From Leisingera sp. S132 (GTDB lineage: Bacteria; Pseudomonadota; Alphaproteobacteria; Rhodobacterales; Rhodobacteraceae), in the NCBI RefSeq assembly GCF_025144465.1, contig NZ_CP083553.1:3155001-3219000 (forward strand): DNA of 64,000 nt, given 5' to 3'. Both the position numbers and the translations under genes were made by a program. Shown here in pieces: positions 18,268-28,015 of this stretch. The notes beneath the pieces were generated by a model. The model was not told the DNA's origin. It saw nothing but the letters and a program-made list of their open reading frames with translations, and did no database searches. Every line of letters begins with the position of its first letter. The stretch's first letter is position 1.

Positions 18268-19107
18268 TTATACGGCCGTGCCGATCAGGCCGACACCGGC
18301 GGCCATCAGAAGTGCCGATCCCAGCCGCCGCATCCAATAGCCCTCCTTCAGGAAGACAAATCCGATCAGCGCAGCAAAGATCACAGAGGTCTCGCGAAGA
18401 GCGGAAACGGCTCCGAGCGGGGCAAAATTCTTGGCATAGAGCACCAGCCCGTATGCAATCATCGACACCAGCCCGCCGGCAAGCCCCAGCATCCAGGTCT
18501 TTGCGGGCAGATGTGCCAGGGTCCGCCGCCTGCGGACAGCAACAAACCCTGCAATGAAAAGATGCAGGAAGGCTCCCCAGGCCCAATAGCTGAGGGTATG
18601 CCCTGACAGGCGCACTCCGATGCCATCAACCACGGAATAGATCGAAATGCAAAATCCGGTGCCTGCGGCAAAACCAAGTGCCGCCCGCCCGACACCGGAC
18701 CGCAGTGCTTTCCAGCTGCTGAGCTGAATGCCGCAGGCGATCACTGCAATTCCGGCCCAGGCCTGCAGCGGCAGCACCTCGCCGGCAAAAACCATTGCCC
18801 AGAGTGCAACCAAAGCCGGAACGATGCCGCGGGCAATCGGGTAGACGACGCTCAGGTCGCCATGCTGATAGGCGCGGCCCAGCATGTAGTAGTAGCCGAA
18901 ATGAACGACCGTCGACGCCAGAATGTATGGAAAGCTTTCCACCGCCGGCATCGGCAGCACCGCGATCATGACAGCCCCCGGAACAACCTGGCCAAAGGCC
19001 ACCAGCCCAAGCGTTGTGGTCCGGTCTGCCGCCGTCTTCACTATGGCGTTCCACAGCGCATGCAACAGGGCTGCCGACAAGATGATGGCTATTATGGAAA
19101 GCGTCAT
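18268..19107 (-). CDS. EamA/DMT-family transporter
   Basis: A 279-residue, highly hydrophobic inner-membrane protein with about ten predicted helices in two repeated EamA halves. It opens with SIIAIILSAALLHALWNAIVK and ends with the paired FLKEGYWMRRLGSALLMAAG helices, typical drug/metabolite transporter features. Family members export amino acids or other metabolites; the substrate is not predictable. ATG 19107 was chosen because it starts the first membrane helix and lies 8 bp after the stop of the Na/Pi cotransporter gene. A longer frame reaches 19293 inside that gene. It is probably co-transcribed with the upstream gene. Confidence 0.88.
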   Translation of the reverse strand: MTLSIIAIILSAALLHALWNAIVKTAADRTTTLGLVAFGQVVPGAVMIAVLPMPAVESFPYILASTVVHFGYYYMLGRAYQHGDLSVVYPIARGIVPALVALWAMVFAGEVLPLQAWAGIAVIACGIQLSSWKALRSGVGRAALGFAAGTGFCISIYSVVDGIGVRLSGHTLSYWAWGAFLHLFIAGFVAVRRRRTLAHLPAKTWMLGLAGGLVSMIAYGLVLYAKNFAPLGAVSALRETSVIFAALIGFVFLKEGYWMRRLGSALLMAAGVGLIGTAV

Positions 19108-19114
19108 ATCCGGA

Positions 19115-20818
19115 TCAGTCTTTTGGCAAGAGCCCGGCGGCCGGGGTCTCCCCGCCTTCGGGCATATCTTCGATGAGCCTGGTTTCCAGGAGCTGTCCGC
19201 TGCGGTAGAGCACCGGGGTGGCGACGGCGGCGATGTGGCTGTTGAACTCGCGCAGGGCGCGCAGGGTCTCCAGGTGGATGTCGGAGGTGTCAAAGCTCTC
19301 CCGCGCGCCGTCCTGCAGCCGCTTCAGGTGGCGCTTGCGGCTGTCGTGCTCCATCCGCTTCAGCTCGGTCTTCTCCAGGCTCAACAGCCGCGCGCTCTCC
19401 AGGTCATCGGAGATCAGCACGTTGGAGGCCAGCTGCATGTTGGCCAGGATCGCCTCATGCATGCGGGTGATTTCCAGCCAGCCCTCGCGCGAGAAGCTGA
19501 GGCCCTTCTTGTTCATCTCCCCCGCCAGCACCGTCAGGCGGCGCGCCACCACATCGCCCGCGGTCTCCAGCCGGATGGCGTATTCCATCAGGCTGCGGGC
19601 GGTCTTCAGCTCGGCCTTGCCGAACGCCTCCTCCGGGATCGCCGCCACATACTGGCGGATGCCGGAGAGGCAGGCGTTCACCTCCGCGTCCATCTGCTGC
19701 ACCGCCCTGATCTGCTCCTTGCTGCCGCCCTTGTAGAGGTCCAGCACCGGGCGGAACATGGCGCCGGTCTGATCGGCCATCCGCAGCAGCTCCCGCTTGA
19801 GGTTGGCCACCGCCTGCGCGGGCGAGCCGTAGCTGCCCTGCTCCAGCGCGCTGACCGGGCGGCCCGGCTGCGCCGCCGCTGCCTGAACGGGCTCCGGGAA
19901 GGCGCGGGCAAAGACGCCGCCCAGCGGGGTGCAGGCGGGCAGCGCCAGCAAGAGGAGCGACGCGTTGAAGGCGAGATGGGCATTGACCAGCATCTGGCCG
20001 CCCTGCGGATCGCCCAGCCAGCCCTGGCGCAGCGCCAGATTGGCGGCAAACAGGCAGAGCACCGCCCAGGTGCCGCGCAGGGCGAGGTTGGCATAGGGGA
20101 TGCGCCGCGCCTTCAGCGCCATGCCGCGGCTGAGCCAGACCGGGATAAACGCGGAGCCGAAGTTCGCCCCCAGCACCAGCGACAGGCCGGCGGCAAAGGG
20201 AATGGCGCCGATCTGCACCAGGGTGACGCACATCAGGATCGCCGCCACGCTGGAATGCATCACAAAGGCCAGCGCGCCGCCAACCAGGAAGGCGGTGATA
20301 TAGTCGCGTGCCAGGTAGCCCGCCACCGCCGGCAGAAAGGCGCTGTCGCGGATCGGGTCCATCGCCTCGCGCAGAAAGCGCAGTGAAATCAGGATGAAGG
20401 CCACGCCCATCAGGATCCGCCCCAGCTGGCGGGCCTTCTTGGCCTCGGTCTTGACAAACAGGTAGCCGCCCGCCGCCAAGAGCACCGGCACCAGCCAGTC
20501 GAGCTTGAACGACAGGATCTGGATGATCAGCGCCGAGCCGAGATCGCCGCCCAGCACGATCGCCAGCCCGGTGGGAAAGGCGAGATAGCCGCTGGCGGCA
20601 AAGCCGGAGGTCAAGAGCGCCACCGCGGCCGAGCTTTGCAGCACGATCGCCAGGACCAGCCCCATCAGCCCGGCCTGCAGATGGCTCTGGCGCGCGGTCA
20701 GCAGCCGCTGGAACGAAGCGCCGTAGCTGCGCTCAATCCCGGTCCGCACCATCCGCACCGCATACAAAAGCAGCATCGTCGCGCCAGCAAGGCTGATCAG
20801 AAAGGTCAGTATCGCCAT
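19115..20818 (-). CDS. Na/Pi-cotransporter family protein with C-terminal PhoU-like domain
   Basis: The 567-residue protein has about eight N-terminal membrane helices carrying two inverted QSS-type repeats of the NptA/PNaS family (VLQSSAAVALLTSGF and VMHSSVAAILMCVTL). Residues about 350-550 are a soluble helical PhoU-like region rich in Glu, Arg and Leu. Such proteins take up or efflux phosphate with Na+. ATG 20818 begins the first membrane helix (MAILTFLISLAGAT); the frame extends to 20917 without recognisable coding. The DeoR regulator gene lies 144 bp upstream on the same strand. Confidence 0.9.
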   Translation of the reverse strand: MAILTFLISLAGATMLLLYAVRMVRTGIERSYGASFQRLLTARQSHLQAGLMGLVLAIVLQSSAAVALLTSGFAASGYLAFPTGLAIVLGGDLGSALIIQILSFKLDWLVPVLLAAGGYLFVKTEAKKARQLGRILMGVAFILISLRFLREAMDPIRDSAFLPAVAGYLARDYITAFLVGGALAFVMHSSVAAILMCVTLVQIGAIPFAAGLSLVLGANFGSAFIPVWLSRGMALKARRIPYANLALRGTWAVLCLFAANLALRQGWLGDPQGGQMLVNAHLAFNASLLLLALPACTPLGGVFARAFPEPVQAAAAQPGRPVSALEQGSYGSPAQAVANLKRELLRMADQTGAMFRPVLDLYKGGSKEQIRAVQQMDAEVNACLSGIRQYVAAIPEEAFGKAELKTARSLMEYAIRLETAGDVVARRLTVLAGEMNKKGLSFSREGWLEITRMHEAILANMQLASNVLISDDLESARLLSLEKTELKRMEHDSRKRHLKRLQDGARESFDTSDIHLETLRALREFNSHIAAVATPVLYRSGQLLETRLIEDMPEGGETPAAGLLPKD

Positions 20819-20962
20819 GTCAATTTCCGCTCGAAGCCTTCTGCCGGAGCCTATCCGCTCCCGGCATGGCCTTAGTGCCGCGCGGCCCTGGCGGCAACAG
20901 CAATTCCTGCTGGGCACAAAAGGGTGTACCGCTCCGTGCCCGCCTCTTCGCGGACCCCTGCC

Positions 20963-21754
20963 TCAATCTCCCTTGCCGGATTGGGCAACTTCTGTTTTCA
21001 CCCCCCAGCTGCTCAAGGCAGCAGACAGCTTCTTGCCGGGATCCTGATCAGTCAGCAAGACAGATATCCTGCGGGGGTCCGGCCCGCAGTGGGGCGCCGT
21101 CTCCGCAAACTTCGGATGTGCAATGGCGACTGCAACCTTCTGAGCGCAGTCAGCGGCCACGCACGCAAGCTGAGCTTCATCCGCGCTGTGATAAAGCACG
21201 CCTTGTTTGGCCGAAAGCGCATCCGCAGACAGGACCGCCAAGTCAAGCGCGAACCGGCGCAGTTGCTGCTCGGCAACAAAGCCGAACGTGCCCCGTTCAT
21301 TGCTCTGCATTTCTCCACCCAGAAAATGCACCCGGTTGCCATTGTGGTTTGCCAGGGTCTGCGCGGCTCCAATTGAGTTTGTCACCACAGTCAGATCCGA
21401 CTTCTGGCGCAATTCCTCAGCAACAAAAGCCGTGGTGGAACCGACATCAAGGAACACCGCCATCCCGTCTCGCACATAGCCGGCCGCCAGCGCAGCAATC
21501 CGTGCCTTTTCCTTCTGGTTTTCAGAAATCCGCCGCGCAAAACTAGTCGCGCTTTGCGGGCCGGCCAGAAACGCGCCACCATGCACACGCTGCACGGCCC
21601 CTGCCTTGTTCAGCGCCTTAATTGTGCGGCGAACGGTTTCTTCGGACACATCCAGCATCTTGGCAAGTTCGGCGCTGCGAGCAGAGCCGCCCAAGCGGCG
21701 CAGCGCGTCTACCAGCTCCATTTCACGGTGGGACAGGGAAAGAGAGTCCGACAA
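20963..21754 (-). CDS. DeoR/GlpR-family transcriptional regulator
   Basis: An N-terminal DeoR helix-turn-helix (residues about 6-60; SAELAKMLDVSEETVRRTIKAL) is followed by a DeoRC sugar-phosphate-binding domain with the DVGSTT and NSIGAA segments of the family. The usual length is about 250-265. I place the start at TTG 21754 (263 residues, beginning SDSLSLSHREMELVDALRRL), since no ATG lies between there and the domain and the ribosome-binding site is weak. The next in-frame ATG (21721) would cut into the HTH. The frame runs back to 21976 through GC-rich hairpin sequence that is unlikely to be coding. Its targets may include the Na/Pi and EamA genes downstream. Confidence 0.78.
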   Translation of the reverse strand: MSDSLSLSHREMELVDALRRLGGSARSAELAKMLDVSEETVRRTIKALNKAGAVQRVHGGAFLAGPQSATSFARRISENQKEKARIAALAAGYVRDGMAVFLDVGSTTAFVAEELRQKSDLTVVTNSIGAAQTLANHNGNRVHFLGGEMQSNERGTFGFVAEQQLRRFALDLAVLSADALSAKQGVLYHSADEAQLACVAADCAQKVAVAIAHPKFAETAPHCGPDPRRISVLLTDQDPGKKLSAALSSWGVKTEVAQSGKGD

Positions 21755-22092
21755 GAGAAGTTTCCATTTCTTGGGCCGTTTGCCCAATAAGGCACGGGCC
21801 GGCGGTGCATGACAAGGCCTTACCGCAGCCTCTGCTGCGGCCCGGACCCCGCACAGACAGGCAGGCCTCACCCGCCCCTTTCCGGTCTGCCTTCGGCCGG
21901 CCTGCAAGCGTTGGGCGTGGCGCCGTGCGGGTGCACGGCGCGGGCAGCGCCCCGCCAGGGGCGCTGCCGGGCCCAAGGCCCTTGCCGGGGCATCCTTGAT
22001 GCACAGGCGGGGCGCGGGAGCCTGCCGGGCAACAAAAAAACCGCCGCGGCCTCGGGGCCGCGGCGGTTTCCTGTGTTCAGCGAAGCCCGTGC
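21755..22092. repeat. Intergenic region with GC-rich hairpins downstream of glyA
   Basis: This gap holds no supported gene. It carries perfect inverted repeats at 21920-21928/21933-21941 (9-bp arms, loop GGGT) and 21943-21953/21958-21968 (11-bp arms, loop GCCA). A shorter one is at 21969-21981, and the glyA terminator at 22034-22066 follows. The GCCA loop and the GGCAGCGCC core also occur in the hairpin clusters near 2.9 kb and 39.5 kb, suggesting a dispersed palindrome family. Confidence 0.65.
22034..22066 (-). terminator. Rho-independent terminator of glyA / serine-cycle operon
   Basis: On the minus strand, 26 nt after the glyA stop, CCGCCGCGGCC and GGCCGCGGCGG pair perfectly (11 bp, 4-nt loop). 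Seven T residues follow. This is a textbook intrinsic terminator and marks the end of the serine-cycle transcript. Confidence 0.92.
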
Positions 22093-23376
22093 TTACAGGT
22101 TCGGATAGAGCGGGAACCTGGCGCAGAGGCCCGCGACCTTGGCGCGCACCGCCGCTTCCACATCCGCATTGCCCTCTTCCCCGTTGGCCGCCAGACCATC
22201 GATCACCTCGATGATCAGGTCGGCGATCTGGCGGAACTCCGCCTCGCCGAAGCCGCGGGTGGTGCCGGCCGGCGTGCCCAGGCGCAAACCGCTCGTCACG
22301 GTGGGCTTTTCCGGGTCGAACGGGATGCCGTTCTTGTTGGTGGTGATATGGGCGCGGCCCAGCGCCTTGTCGGCGATGTTGCCGGTGACGCCCTTGGGCC
22401 GCAGGTCGACCAGCATCACATGGGTGTCGGTGCCGCCGGTGACGATGTCCAGGCCGCCCTGGATCAGCTGGTCCGCCAGCGCTGCCGCATTGGCGCGCAC
22501 CTGCTTCTGGTAGGCCTTGAACTCCGGCTTCAGCGCCTCGCCGAAGGCCGCCGCCTTGCCGGCGATCACATGCATCAGCGGGCCGCCCTGGATGCCCGGG
22601 AAGATCGCCGAGTTCACCTTCTTGGCAATCGCCTCGTCATTGGTCACGATCATGCCGCCGCGGGGGCCGCGCAGGGTCTTGTGGGTGGTGGTGGTGGCGA
22701 CATGCGCATGCGGGAACGGCGAGGGGTGCTCGCCGGCGGCGATCAGGCCTGCGATATGGGCCATGTCGACCATGAAATAGGCGCCCACGCTGTCGGCGAT
22801 TTCACGGAACTTCGCAAAGTCGATCTGGCGCGGGATGGCGGAGCCGCCGGCGATGATCAGCTTGGGGCTGTGCTCGCTGGCCAGCGCCTGGATCTGATCG
22901 TAGTCGATCCGGTTGTCATCGCGGCGCACGCCGTAATGCACCGCGTTGAACCACTTGCCGGACTGGTTCGGCGCCGCGCCGTGGGTCAGGTGGCCGCCGG
23001 AGGCCAGGTCCATGCCGAGGATGGTGTCGCCGGGCTGCAGCAGCGCCTGGAACACGCCCTGGTTGGCCTGGCTGCCGGAGTTCGGCTGGACGTTGGCGAA
23101 TTCGCAGCCGAACAGCGCCTTGGCCCGGTCGATGGCCAGGTTTTCGGCGACGTCGACATACTGGCAGCCGCCGTAATAGCGGCGTCCCGGGTAGCCTTCG
23201 GCGTATTTGTTGGTCAGCACCGAGCCTTGCGCTTCCATCACCGCGGCCGAGACGATGTTCTCCGAGGCGATCAGCTCGATCTCGTCGCGCTGGCGGCCCA
23301 GCTCCGCCGTGATCGAGGCATAAAGTTCAGGATCGCGCTCAGACAGCGCTTGGGTGAAAAACAGATCTTTGGACAT
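22093..23376 (-). CDS. glyA: Serine hydroxymethyltransferase
   Basis: The 427-residue cytoplasmic PLP enzyme interconverts glycine plus 5,10-methylene-THF with serine plus THF. The PLP lysine is K233 in [24 protein letters not shown] and the N-terminal IASENIVS also match the family. Length is normal. ATG 23376 has AGGAG 6 nt upstream. It is the last gene of the minus-strand serine-cycle operon, 13 bp after ppc. In this setting it is probably the C1-acceptor step of the serine cycle. A second housekeeping copy may exist elsewhere. Confidence 0.96.
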   Translation of the reverse strand: MSKDLFFTQALSERDPELYASITAELGRQRDEIELIASENIVSAAVMEAQGSVLTNKYAEGYPGRRYYGGCQYVDVAENLAIDRAKALFGCEFANVQPNSGSQANQGVFQALLQPGDTILGMDLASGGHLTHGAAPNQSGKWFNAVHYGVRRDDNRIDYDQIQALASEHSPKLIIAGGSAIPRQIDFAKFREIADSVGAYFMVDMAHIAGLIAAGEHPSPFPHAHVATTTTHKTLRGPRGGMIVTNDEAIAKKVNSAIFPGIQGGPLMHVIAGKAAAFGEALKPEFKAYQKQVRANAAALADQLIQGGLDIVTGGTDTHVMLVDLRPKGVTGNIADKALGRAHITTNKNGIPFDPEKPTVTSGLRLGTPAGTTRGFGEAEFRQIADLIIEVIDGLAANGEEGNADVEAAVRAKVAGLCARFPLYPNL

Positions 23377-23389
23377 TCGGGGCTCCTGT

Positions 23390-26050
23390 TTATCCAGTCC
23401 AGCCAAGGCCCGCGGCAACGCAGTTCATCGACTGCATCAGCGGGACCGGCACTGTTGAAGATTTCCGGGCGCGCTCTTCCCGCAGGAGGCGCACTTGGGT
23501 TTTGTGAATTTCGCGCAGCATGTTTTCGACACGGCCAAAGCGGGCGCGCAGGCGCGGGAACCGCTGGGACAGGCTGCTGTCTCCGGTGAGGAACAGGATC
23601 GCCTCGCAGGCAAGCTGATACTCCTTGCGGATGGAGCCAAAGATGCGCTCCCGGATTTCAGCGTCCTGCACCAGCGTTGCGTAGTCAGCTGCAATCTCCA
23701 TGTCGCTTTGCAGCAGGGTCTTTTCGACCTCGTCCACCACCAGGCGGAACAGCGGCGAGCCCGCGAACATGTCCTGCAGCACCGCATCGCCGCGCGCGCC
23801 GCGGAACTTGCGGAAGCTGGCAACCGCCGAGCCGAAACCGTACCAGCCGGTGATCATGTGGCGGTTCTGCGACCAGGCAAAGACCCAGGGAATTGCGCGC
23901 AGGTCGTCCAGCGACCCGGCGCCGAAACGGCGCGCAGGGCGCGAGCCGATCTTGAGCATGGCCAGCTCTTCCACCGGGCTGGCCTGCTGGAAATAGTCCA
24001 GGAAACCCTGTGCGTTCAGCAGGTTGGAATAGGCCGCCTGTGACATCCCTGCGAGCGCCTCGAACGCGTCATCGAATTCCGGGTTTACCGGCGGCGTGTC
24101 TTCTTGCAGCGAGTGGCGCAGCACCGAGGACGCCATCAGCTCCAGTTGATGCAGGGCAGTGCCGCGGTTGGCGTATTTCGAACTGACAACCTCGCCCTGT
24201 TCGGTGATCCGCATCCGGCCCGCGATGGTGCCTGCGGACTGTGCGGCAATGGCGCGCTCCGCAGGTGCGCCGCCGCGGGAGACCGAACCGCCGCGTCCGT
24301 GGAAGAACACCGGCTTCATCCGGTGCGATGCCAGGGTGCGGGTGATCAGGCGCTGCGCCTTTTCCAGCTCCCAGGTGGAGCAGAGGAAACCTCCGTCCTT
24401 GTTGCTGTCGGAATAGCCCAGCATCACCTCGATCCGGTTGTCACTGGACTTCAGCGAACGGCGGGCAAAAGGAACATCCAGCAGCCCGTCAAGAATGCTT
24501 GGGGCCGCGCGTAGGTCGCCGATGGTTTCAAACAGGGGCACCACCTTGAGCGCGGCTTTTTCAGCCCCGAAGCCCGCATAGCGCGCCAGCAGGTAGACCC
24601 CCAGCAGATCATCGGTGGAACGGGTCATCGACAGAATGAACGGCCCCATCGCCTGCGGGTCCTCGCCCGCCCCTGCATCACGCATCAGCCGCAAGAGCTT
24701 CAGCAGTTCACCGCTTTGCGGGCTCAGCTCATCCGGAGTCATATAAGGAAGCGAGGCGCTGCCCAATTCCTTACGCAACCGCGCCGACCATTCGGGACTG
24801 CCGAAGTCCGGCACTGCGCCGGACCGTGCCCAGATCTCGGTCAGTGTTTGGGTTGTCACGGTGGAATTCTGGCGGATATCCAGCGTCACCGTGCGGAAGC
24901 CAAAGACATCCGCCTGCCAGCGGATCGGCCGCACATAGCGGGCGGCCAACCGGTGCGCGCCGATTTCCTCCAGCGCCTCTTCCACTTCTGTCAGGTCGGC
25001 AACGAAGTCCCCCAGATGTTTGTAGGCGCCGGTTTCCTCCGCCGCGGTGGCCTTGATCCGCACCAGAATTGCAGTCAGCGCTTGGCGGAAGACTTCACCC
25101 GGATTGCGGGCAGACAGCGCCGCGGTACCGGGCGCCGCGGCAATGACCTTTGCCAGCCGGGCAGAGGCGCTGTCCGGCAAGGCAAACACCGCCGCCGAAA
25201 TGGAAATCCTCTCCGCCGCGGTGGTCAGCTTTTTCTGGTAGCGTTTCAGGATTGCCGCACGGTTCGCGGTCAGCGCTGCCGCCGTGGCCTCCACCGTCAC
25301 ATTCGGGTTGCCGTCGCGATCGCCGCCGATCCAGGAATGGAATTTGAGGCATGGCGCGTCGGCACTGTCGCCCAGCCACGGCCCGGCTGCTGCGATGTAG
25401 CGCTCAAACAGCTGCGGCACGGCATCAAACAGGCTATCACGGAAGAACTGCAGCCCCCATTGGATTTCATCCTGCAGGCTGGGCCGGTCGCGGCGCAGCT
25501 CGCCCGTCATCCACAACAGGTCGATTTCGGATCGCAGGTCCGCCAGCAGATCAGCGCGCTCGCGCGGGGTCCAGCGCTTGGCTTCCAGCGACACCAGCCC
25601 GCGGTAGATGCGGCGATGGATTTCCAGGATGGTGACACGCTTGGCTTCGGTTGGATGCGCGGTCAGGGTCGGGCCGATGGAAAACTGGCTGGCGACCTCC
25701 TGCAGACGCTCAGGCGTTGCCAGTTCCCCGGCCAGATCCAGCGCGCGGGCAAAGCTGCCCTCGACCACTTCCGGCCCGTCCTGCGTTTCCGCCATGCGGC
25801 GGTCGCGCATGGCGGCGTTTTCCTCGACGATCTTCAGCAGCTGGAACCAGATGTTGAAGGCCTGCATGTAAGCAGTCGCGGGCTGACCGTCCGACAGGTT
25901 CCAAGGAGACTCACCGGTGGCACGTTTTGCCACTTCCGGCGCGCGCTGGCGCAGGACATCCAGCCAGAGCGTTTGCAGTTCGGTGCGCAGTTCGGTGGCA
26001 TAACCCGTATCTTCGAACACCGCTTGAGTGGTTTCCGCCGGGTTTCCCAT
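23390..26050 (-). CDS. ppc: Phosphoenolpyruvate carboxylase
   Basis: The 886-residue enzyme carboxylates PEP to oxaloacetate. The catalytic histidine is H132 in [10 protein letters not shown]. Other family motifs are [20 protein letters not shown], the [12 protein letters not shown] loop and QGEVVSSKY. The protein ends GLGWTG, a variant of the usual C-terminal xNTG. Length is typical for bacterial PEPC. Its ATG overlaps the hprA stop by one base (TAATG), indicating translational coupling. In the serine cycle it fixes CO2 and links PEP to malate formation, which feeds the malate thiokinase encoded upstream. Confidence 0.96.
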   Translation of the reverse strand: MGNPAETTQAVFEDTGYATELRTELQTLWLDVLRQRAPEVAKRATGESPWNLSDGQPATAYMQAFNIWFQLLKIVEENAAMRDRRMAETQDGPEVVEGSFARALDLAGELATPERLQEVASQFSIGPTLTAHPTEAKRVTILEIHRRIYRGLVSLEAKRWTPRERADLLADLRSEIDLLWMTGELRRDRPSLQDEIQWGLQFFRDSLFDAVPQLFERYIAAAGPWLGDSADAPCLKFHSWIGGDRDGNPNVTVEATAAALTANRAAILKRYQKKLTTAAERISISAAVFALPDSASARLAKVIAAAPGTAALSARNPGEVFRQALTAILVRIKATAAEETGAYKHLGDFVADLTEVEEALEEIGAHRLAARYVRPIRWQADVFGFRTVTLDIRQNSTVTTQTLTEIWARSGAVPDFGSPEWSARLRKELGSASLPYMTPDELSPQSGELLKLLRLMRDAGAGEDPQAMGPFILSMTRSTDDLLGVYLLARYAGFGAEKAALKVVPLFETIGDLRAAPSILDGLLDVPFARRSLKSSDNRIEVMLGYSDSNKDGGFLCSTWELEKAQRLITRTLASHRMKPVFFHGRGGSVSRGGAPAERAIAAQSAGTIAGRMRITEQGEVVSSKYANRGTALHQLELMASSVLRHSLQEDTPPVNPEFDDAFEALAGMSQAAYSNLLNAQGFLDYFQQASPVEELAMLKIGSRPARRFGAGSLDDLRAIPWVFAWSQNRHMITGWYGFGSAVASFRKFRGARGDAVLQDMFAGSPLFRLVVDEVEKTLLQSDMEIAADYATLVQDAEIRERIFGSIRKEYQLACEAILFLTGDSSLSQRFPRLRARFGRVENMLREIHKTQVRLLREERARKSSTVPVPLMQSMNCVAAGLGWTG

Positions 26051-27021
26051 TACATCACCCGGTCACGCGGCTCGCGCCCTGCAAAGAAGTCAGTCAGGTT
26101 ATCCAGCACACGGTAGCCCATCGCTTCGCGCGCCTCCCGGGTGGCACTGCCCAGGTGCGGCAGCATCACCAGGTTTTCGCAATCCAGCAGGTCCGGGTTG
26201 ATGCGCGGCTCGCCGTCAAAAACGTCCAGCGCAGCACCGCCAATGGTTTCGAACCACAGGGCACGGGACAGGGCCAGTTCGTCGATCACCTCGCCGCGGG
26301 CGGTATTAATAAGGAATGCATCGGGCTTCATCAGGTTCAGCATCCGGGTATTGATCAGATGCCGGTTGGCAGGCCCGCCGGGACAATGCAGCGAAACGAA
26401 ATCGCACTGCGGCATCAGATCTTCCAAGCTGTCGGCCTGGGTTGCATTGTAGCGGGCCAGAACGTCTGGCGACACGCGCGAACGGTTTTGCACCACGATC
26501 TTCATGCCGAACCCGTGGTGGGCACGCCGCGCCATTTCCTGGCCGATGCGGCCAAAGCCAACGATGCCCAGCGTCTTGCCCGAAACCTTGGTGCCGACCA
26601 GATGGGTCGGGCGCCAGCCGGTCCACTCGCCGGCGCGCAGCTCGCGCTCGCCCTCGCCAGCCCGGCGGGCCACCATCAGCATAAGGGTCATGGCGATGTC
26701 AGCAGTGCATTCGCTCAGCACATCCGGGGTGTTGGTCACAGTCATTCCGTGGCCGGCGGCCCCATGCATATCAATGTGGGAGTAGCCGACGCCGTAATTG
26801 GCCAGAATCCGGGCCTGCGGCTTTGCGATGTCAAACGCCCTGGCGGAAATCTTGTCAGTGACGGTCGGCAGCACCGCGTCATAAGACGTCATCGCTTCGC
26901 GCAGTTCATCCTCACTCAGCGGCTTGTCGCCCGTGTTCAGCACAGCATCAAAAGTTTCAGAAAGCTGCGCCTCAACTGCGGCGGGCCAGCGGCGGGTCAC
27001 CAGTACCTTCGGCTTTGCCAT
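26050..27021 (-). CDS. hprA: Hydroxypyruvate reductase / D-glycerate dehydrogenase
   Basis: A 323-residue D-isomer-specific 2-hydroxyacid dehydrogenase. It has the NAD(P)-binding LGIVGFGRIGQEMARRA, the catalytic arginine region INTARGEVIDE, a glutamate in FDGEPRINPDLL and the catalytic histidine in MLPHLGSATREA. In the serine cycle it reduces hydroxypyruvate from serine-glyoxylate aminotransferase to D-glycerate. The ATG at 27021 has GGGAG 8 nt upstream; the frame extends to 27105 through a hairpin region that is not coding. It overlaps ppc by one base. A related enzyme is encoded at 37694-38680. Confidence 0.9.
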   Translation of the reverse strand: MAKPKVLVTRRWPAAVEAQLSETFDAVLNTGDKPLSEDELREAMTSYDAVLPTVTDKISARAFDIAKPQARILANYGVGYSHIDMHGAAGHGMTVTNTPDVLSECTADIAMTLMLMVARRAGEGERELRAGEWTGWRPTHLVGTKVSGKTLGIVGFGRIGQEMARRAHHGFGMKIVVQNRSRVSPDVLARYNATQADSLEDLMPQCDFVSLHCPGGPANRHLINTRMLNLMKPDAFLINTARGEVIDELALSRALWFETIGGAALDVFDGEPRINPDLLDCENLVMLPHLGSATREAREAMGYRVLDNLTDFFAGREPRDRVM

Positions 27022-27059
27022 GGTGTCATCTCCCTGACGTGCTTGTGCTATTAAAAATG

Positions 27060-27099
27060 CGCTCCACCCCCGCCATTGCCCCGGGCCAGGGGTGGAGCG
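27060..27099 (-). terminator. Terminator-like hairpin inside the serine-cycle operon
   Basis: CGCTCCACCCC and GGGGTGGAGCG form perfect 11-bp arms around an 18-nt loop. On the minus strand CATTTTTAAT follows the stem. It lies in the 100-bp gap between mtkB and hprA and could attenuate transcription into hprA-ppc-glyA or protect the mtkAB mRNA 3' end. A second perfect hairpin precedes it at 27105-27126. Confidence 0.6.
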
Positions 27100-27104
27100 T
27101 CGCA

Positions 27105-27126
27105 CCTGATCCAGGGCTGGATCAGG
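27105..27126 (-). repeat. Perfect 10-bp hairpin overlapping the mtkB stop codon
   Basis: CCTGATCCAG and CTGGATCAGG are perfectly complementary with a 2-nt loop. The upstream arm on the minus strand includes the mtkB TGA stop at 27122-27124. With the next hairpin it probably defines the 3' end of the mtkAB segment of the mRNA. Confidence 0.6.
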
Positions 27127-28015
27127 CGGCGTTCTTTTTCATGACGCTTGCGATGGTTTCACCGATCACGGCGGGGTTTTCGGCAACGGTCACGCCAGCC
27201 GCCGACAGGATTTCCACCTTCTCGGAGGCGGACTCACCGAAGGCCGAGATGATCGCGCCCGCGTGGCCCATGGTGCGGCCCTTGGGTGCGGTCAGACCCG
27301 CGACATAGGCAACAACCGGCTTGGTCACGTGGTTCTTGATGTAATCCGCCGCTTCCGCTTCCTGCGGGCCGCCGATTTCACCGATCATCGCAATGACCTC
27401 GGTTTCCGGATCCTGCTCGAACCATTCAAGGATGTCCTTGAAGGAGGAGCCGTTGATCGGGTCGCCGCCGATGCCCACAGAGGTGGAAACCCCCAGGCCC
27501 AGCTCTTTCAGCTGCGCCGCTGCTTCATAGCCTAGGGTGCCCGAACGGCCGATGATACCCACGGTGCCTGGCAGGTAGATATGGCCCGGCATGATGCCCA
27601 GCAGCGCCTTGCCCGGCGAGATGGTGCCCGCGCAGTTCGGCCCGGTCAGGATCATCCGCTTGTCCTTGGGATAGCGGTACATGTAGCGCTTCACGCGGAT
27701 CATGTCCTGGGCCGGGATGCCGTCGGTGATGCAGACACAGTATTTGATGCCCGCATCCGCCGCTTCCATGATGGAGTCGGCTGCAAACGGCGGCGGAACA
27801 AACACCAGCGAGGCATTGGCGCCAGTGGCCTCCACCGCTTCTTTCACAGTGTTGAAGACCGGCACGCCCTCGACGGTCTCGCCGCCCTTGCCCGGCACCA
27901 CGCCGCCAACAACGTTGGTTCCGTATTCGATCATGTCCTTGGTGTGGAACCGGGCAATCTTGCCGGTGATGCCCTGGACAATGACACGGCTTTCGCGATC
28001 AAGAAGGATGCTCAT
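27122..28015 (-). CDS. mtkB: Malate-CoA ligase (malate thiokinase) alpha subunit, SucD family
   Basis: The 297-residue protein has the succinyl-CoA synthetase alpha fold: an N-terminal CoA-binding Rossmann domain ([15 protein letters not shown]) and the phosphohistidine H251 in [10 protein letters not shown]. By family alone it could be SucD. Its neighbours are serine-glyoxylate aminotransferase, hydroxypyruvate reductase, PEP carboxylase and glyA, and no TCA-cycle genes such as sucAB adjoin it, so malate thiokinase of the serine cycle is much more likely. The enzyme makes L-malyl-CoA, which the lyase at 31607 cleaves. Its start overlaps the mtkA stop by 4 bp (ATGA). Confidence 0.88.
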   Translation of the reverse strand: MSILLDRESRVIVQGITGKIARFHTKDMIEYGTNVVGGVVPGKGGETVEGVPVFNTVKEAVEATGANASLVFVPPPFAADSIMEAADAGIKYCVCITDGIPAQDMIRVKRYMYRYPKDKRMILTGPNCAGTISPGKALLGIMPGHIYLPGTVGIIGRSGTLGYEAAAQLKELGLGVSTSVGIGGDPINGSSFKDILEWFEQDPETEVIAMIGEIGGPQEAEAADYIKNHVTKPVVAYVAGLTAPKGRTMGHAGAIISAFGESASEKVEILSAAGVTVAENPAVIGETIASVMKKNAA

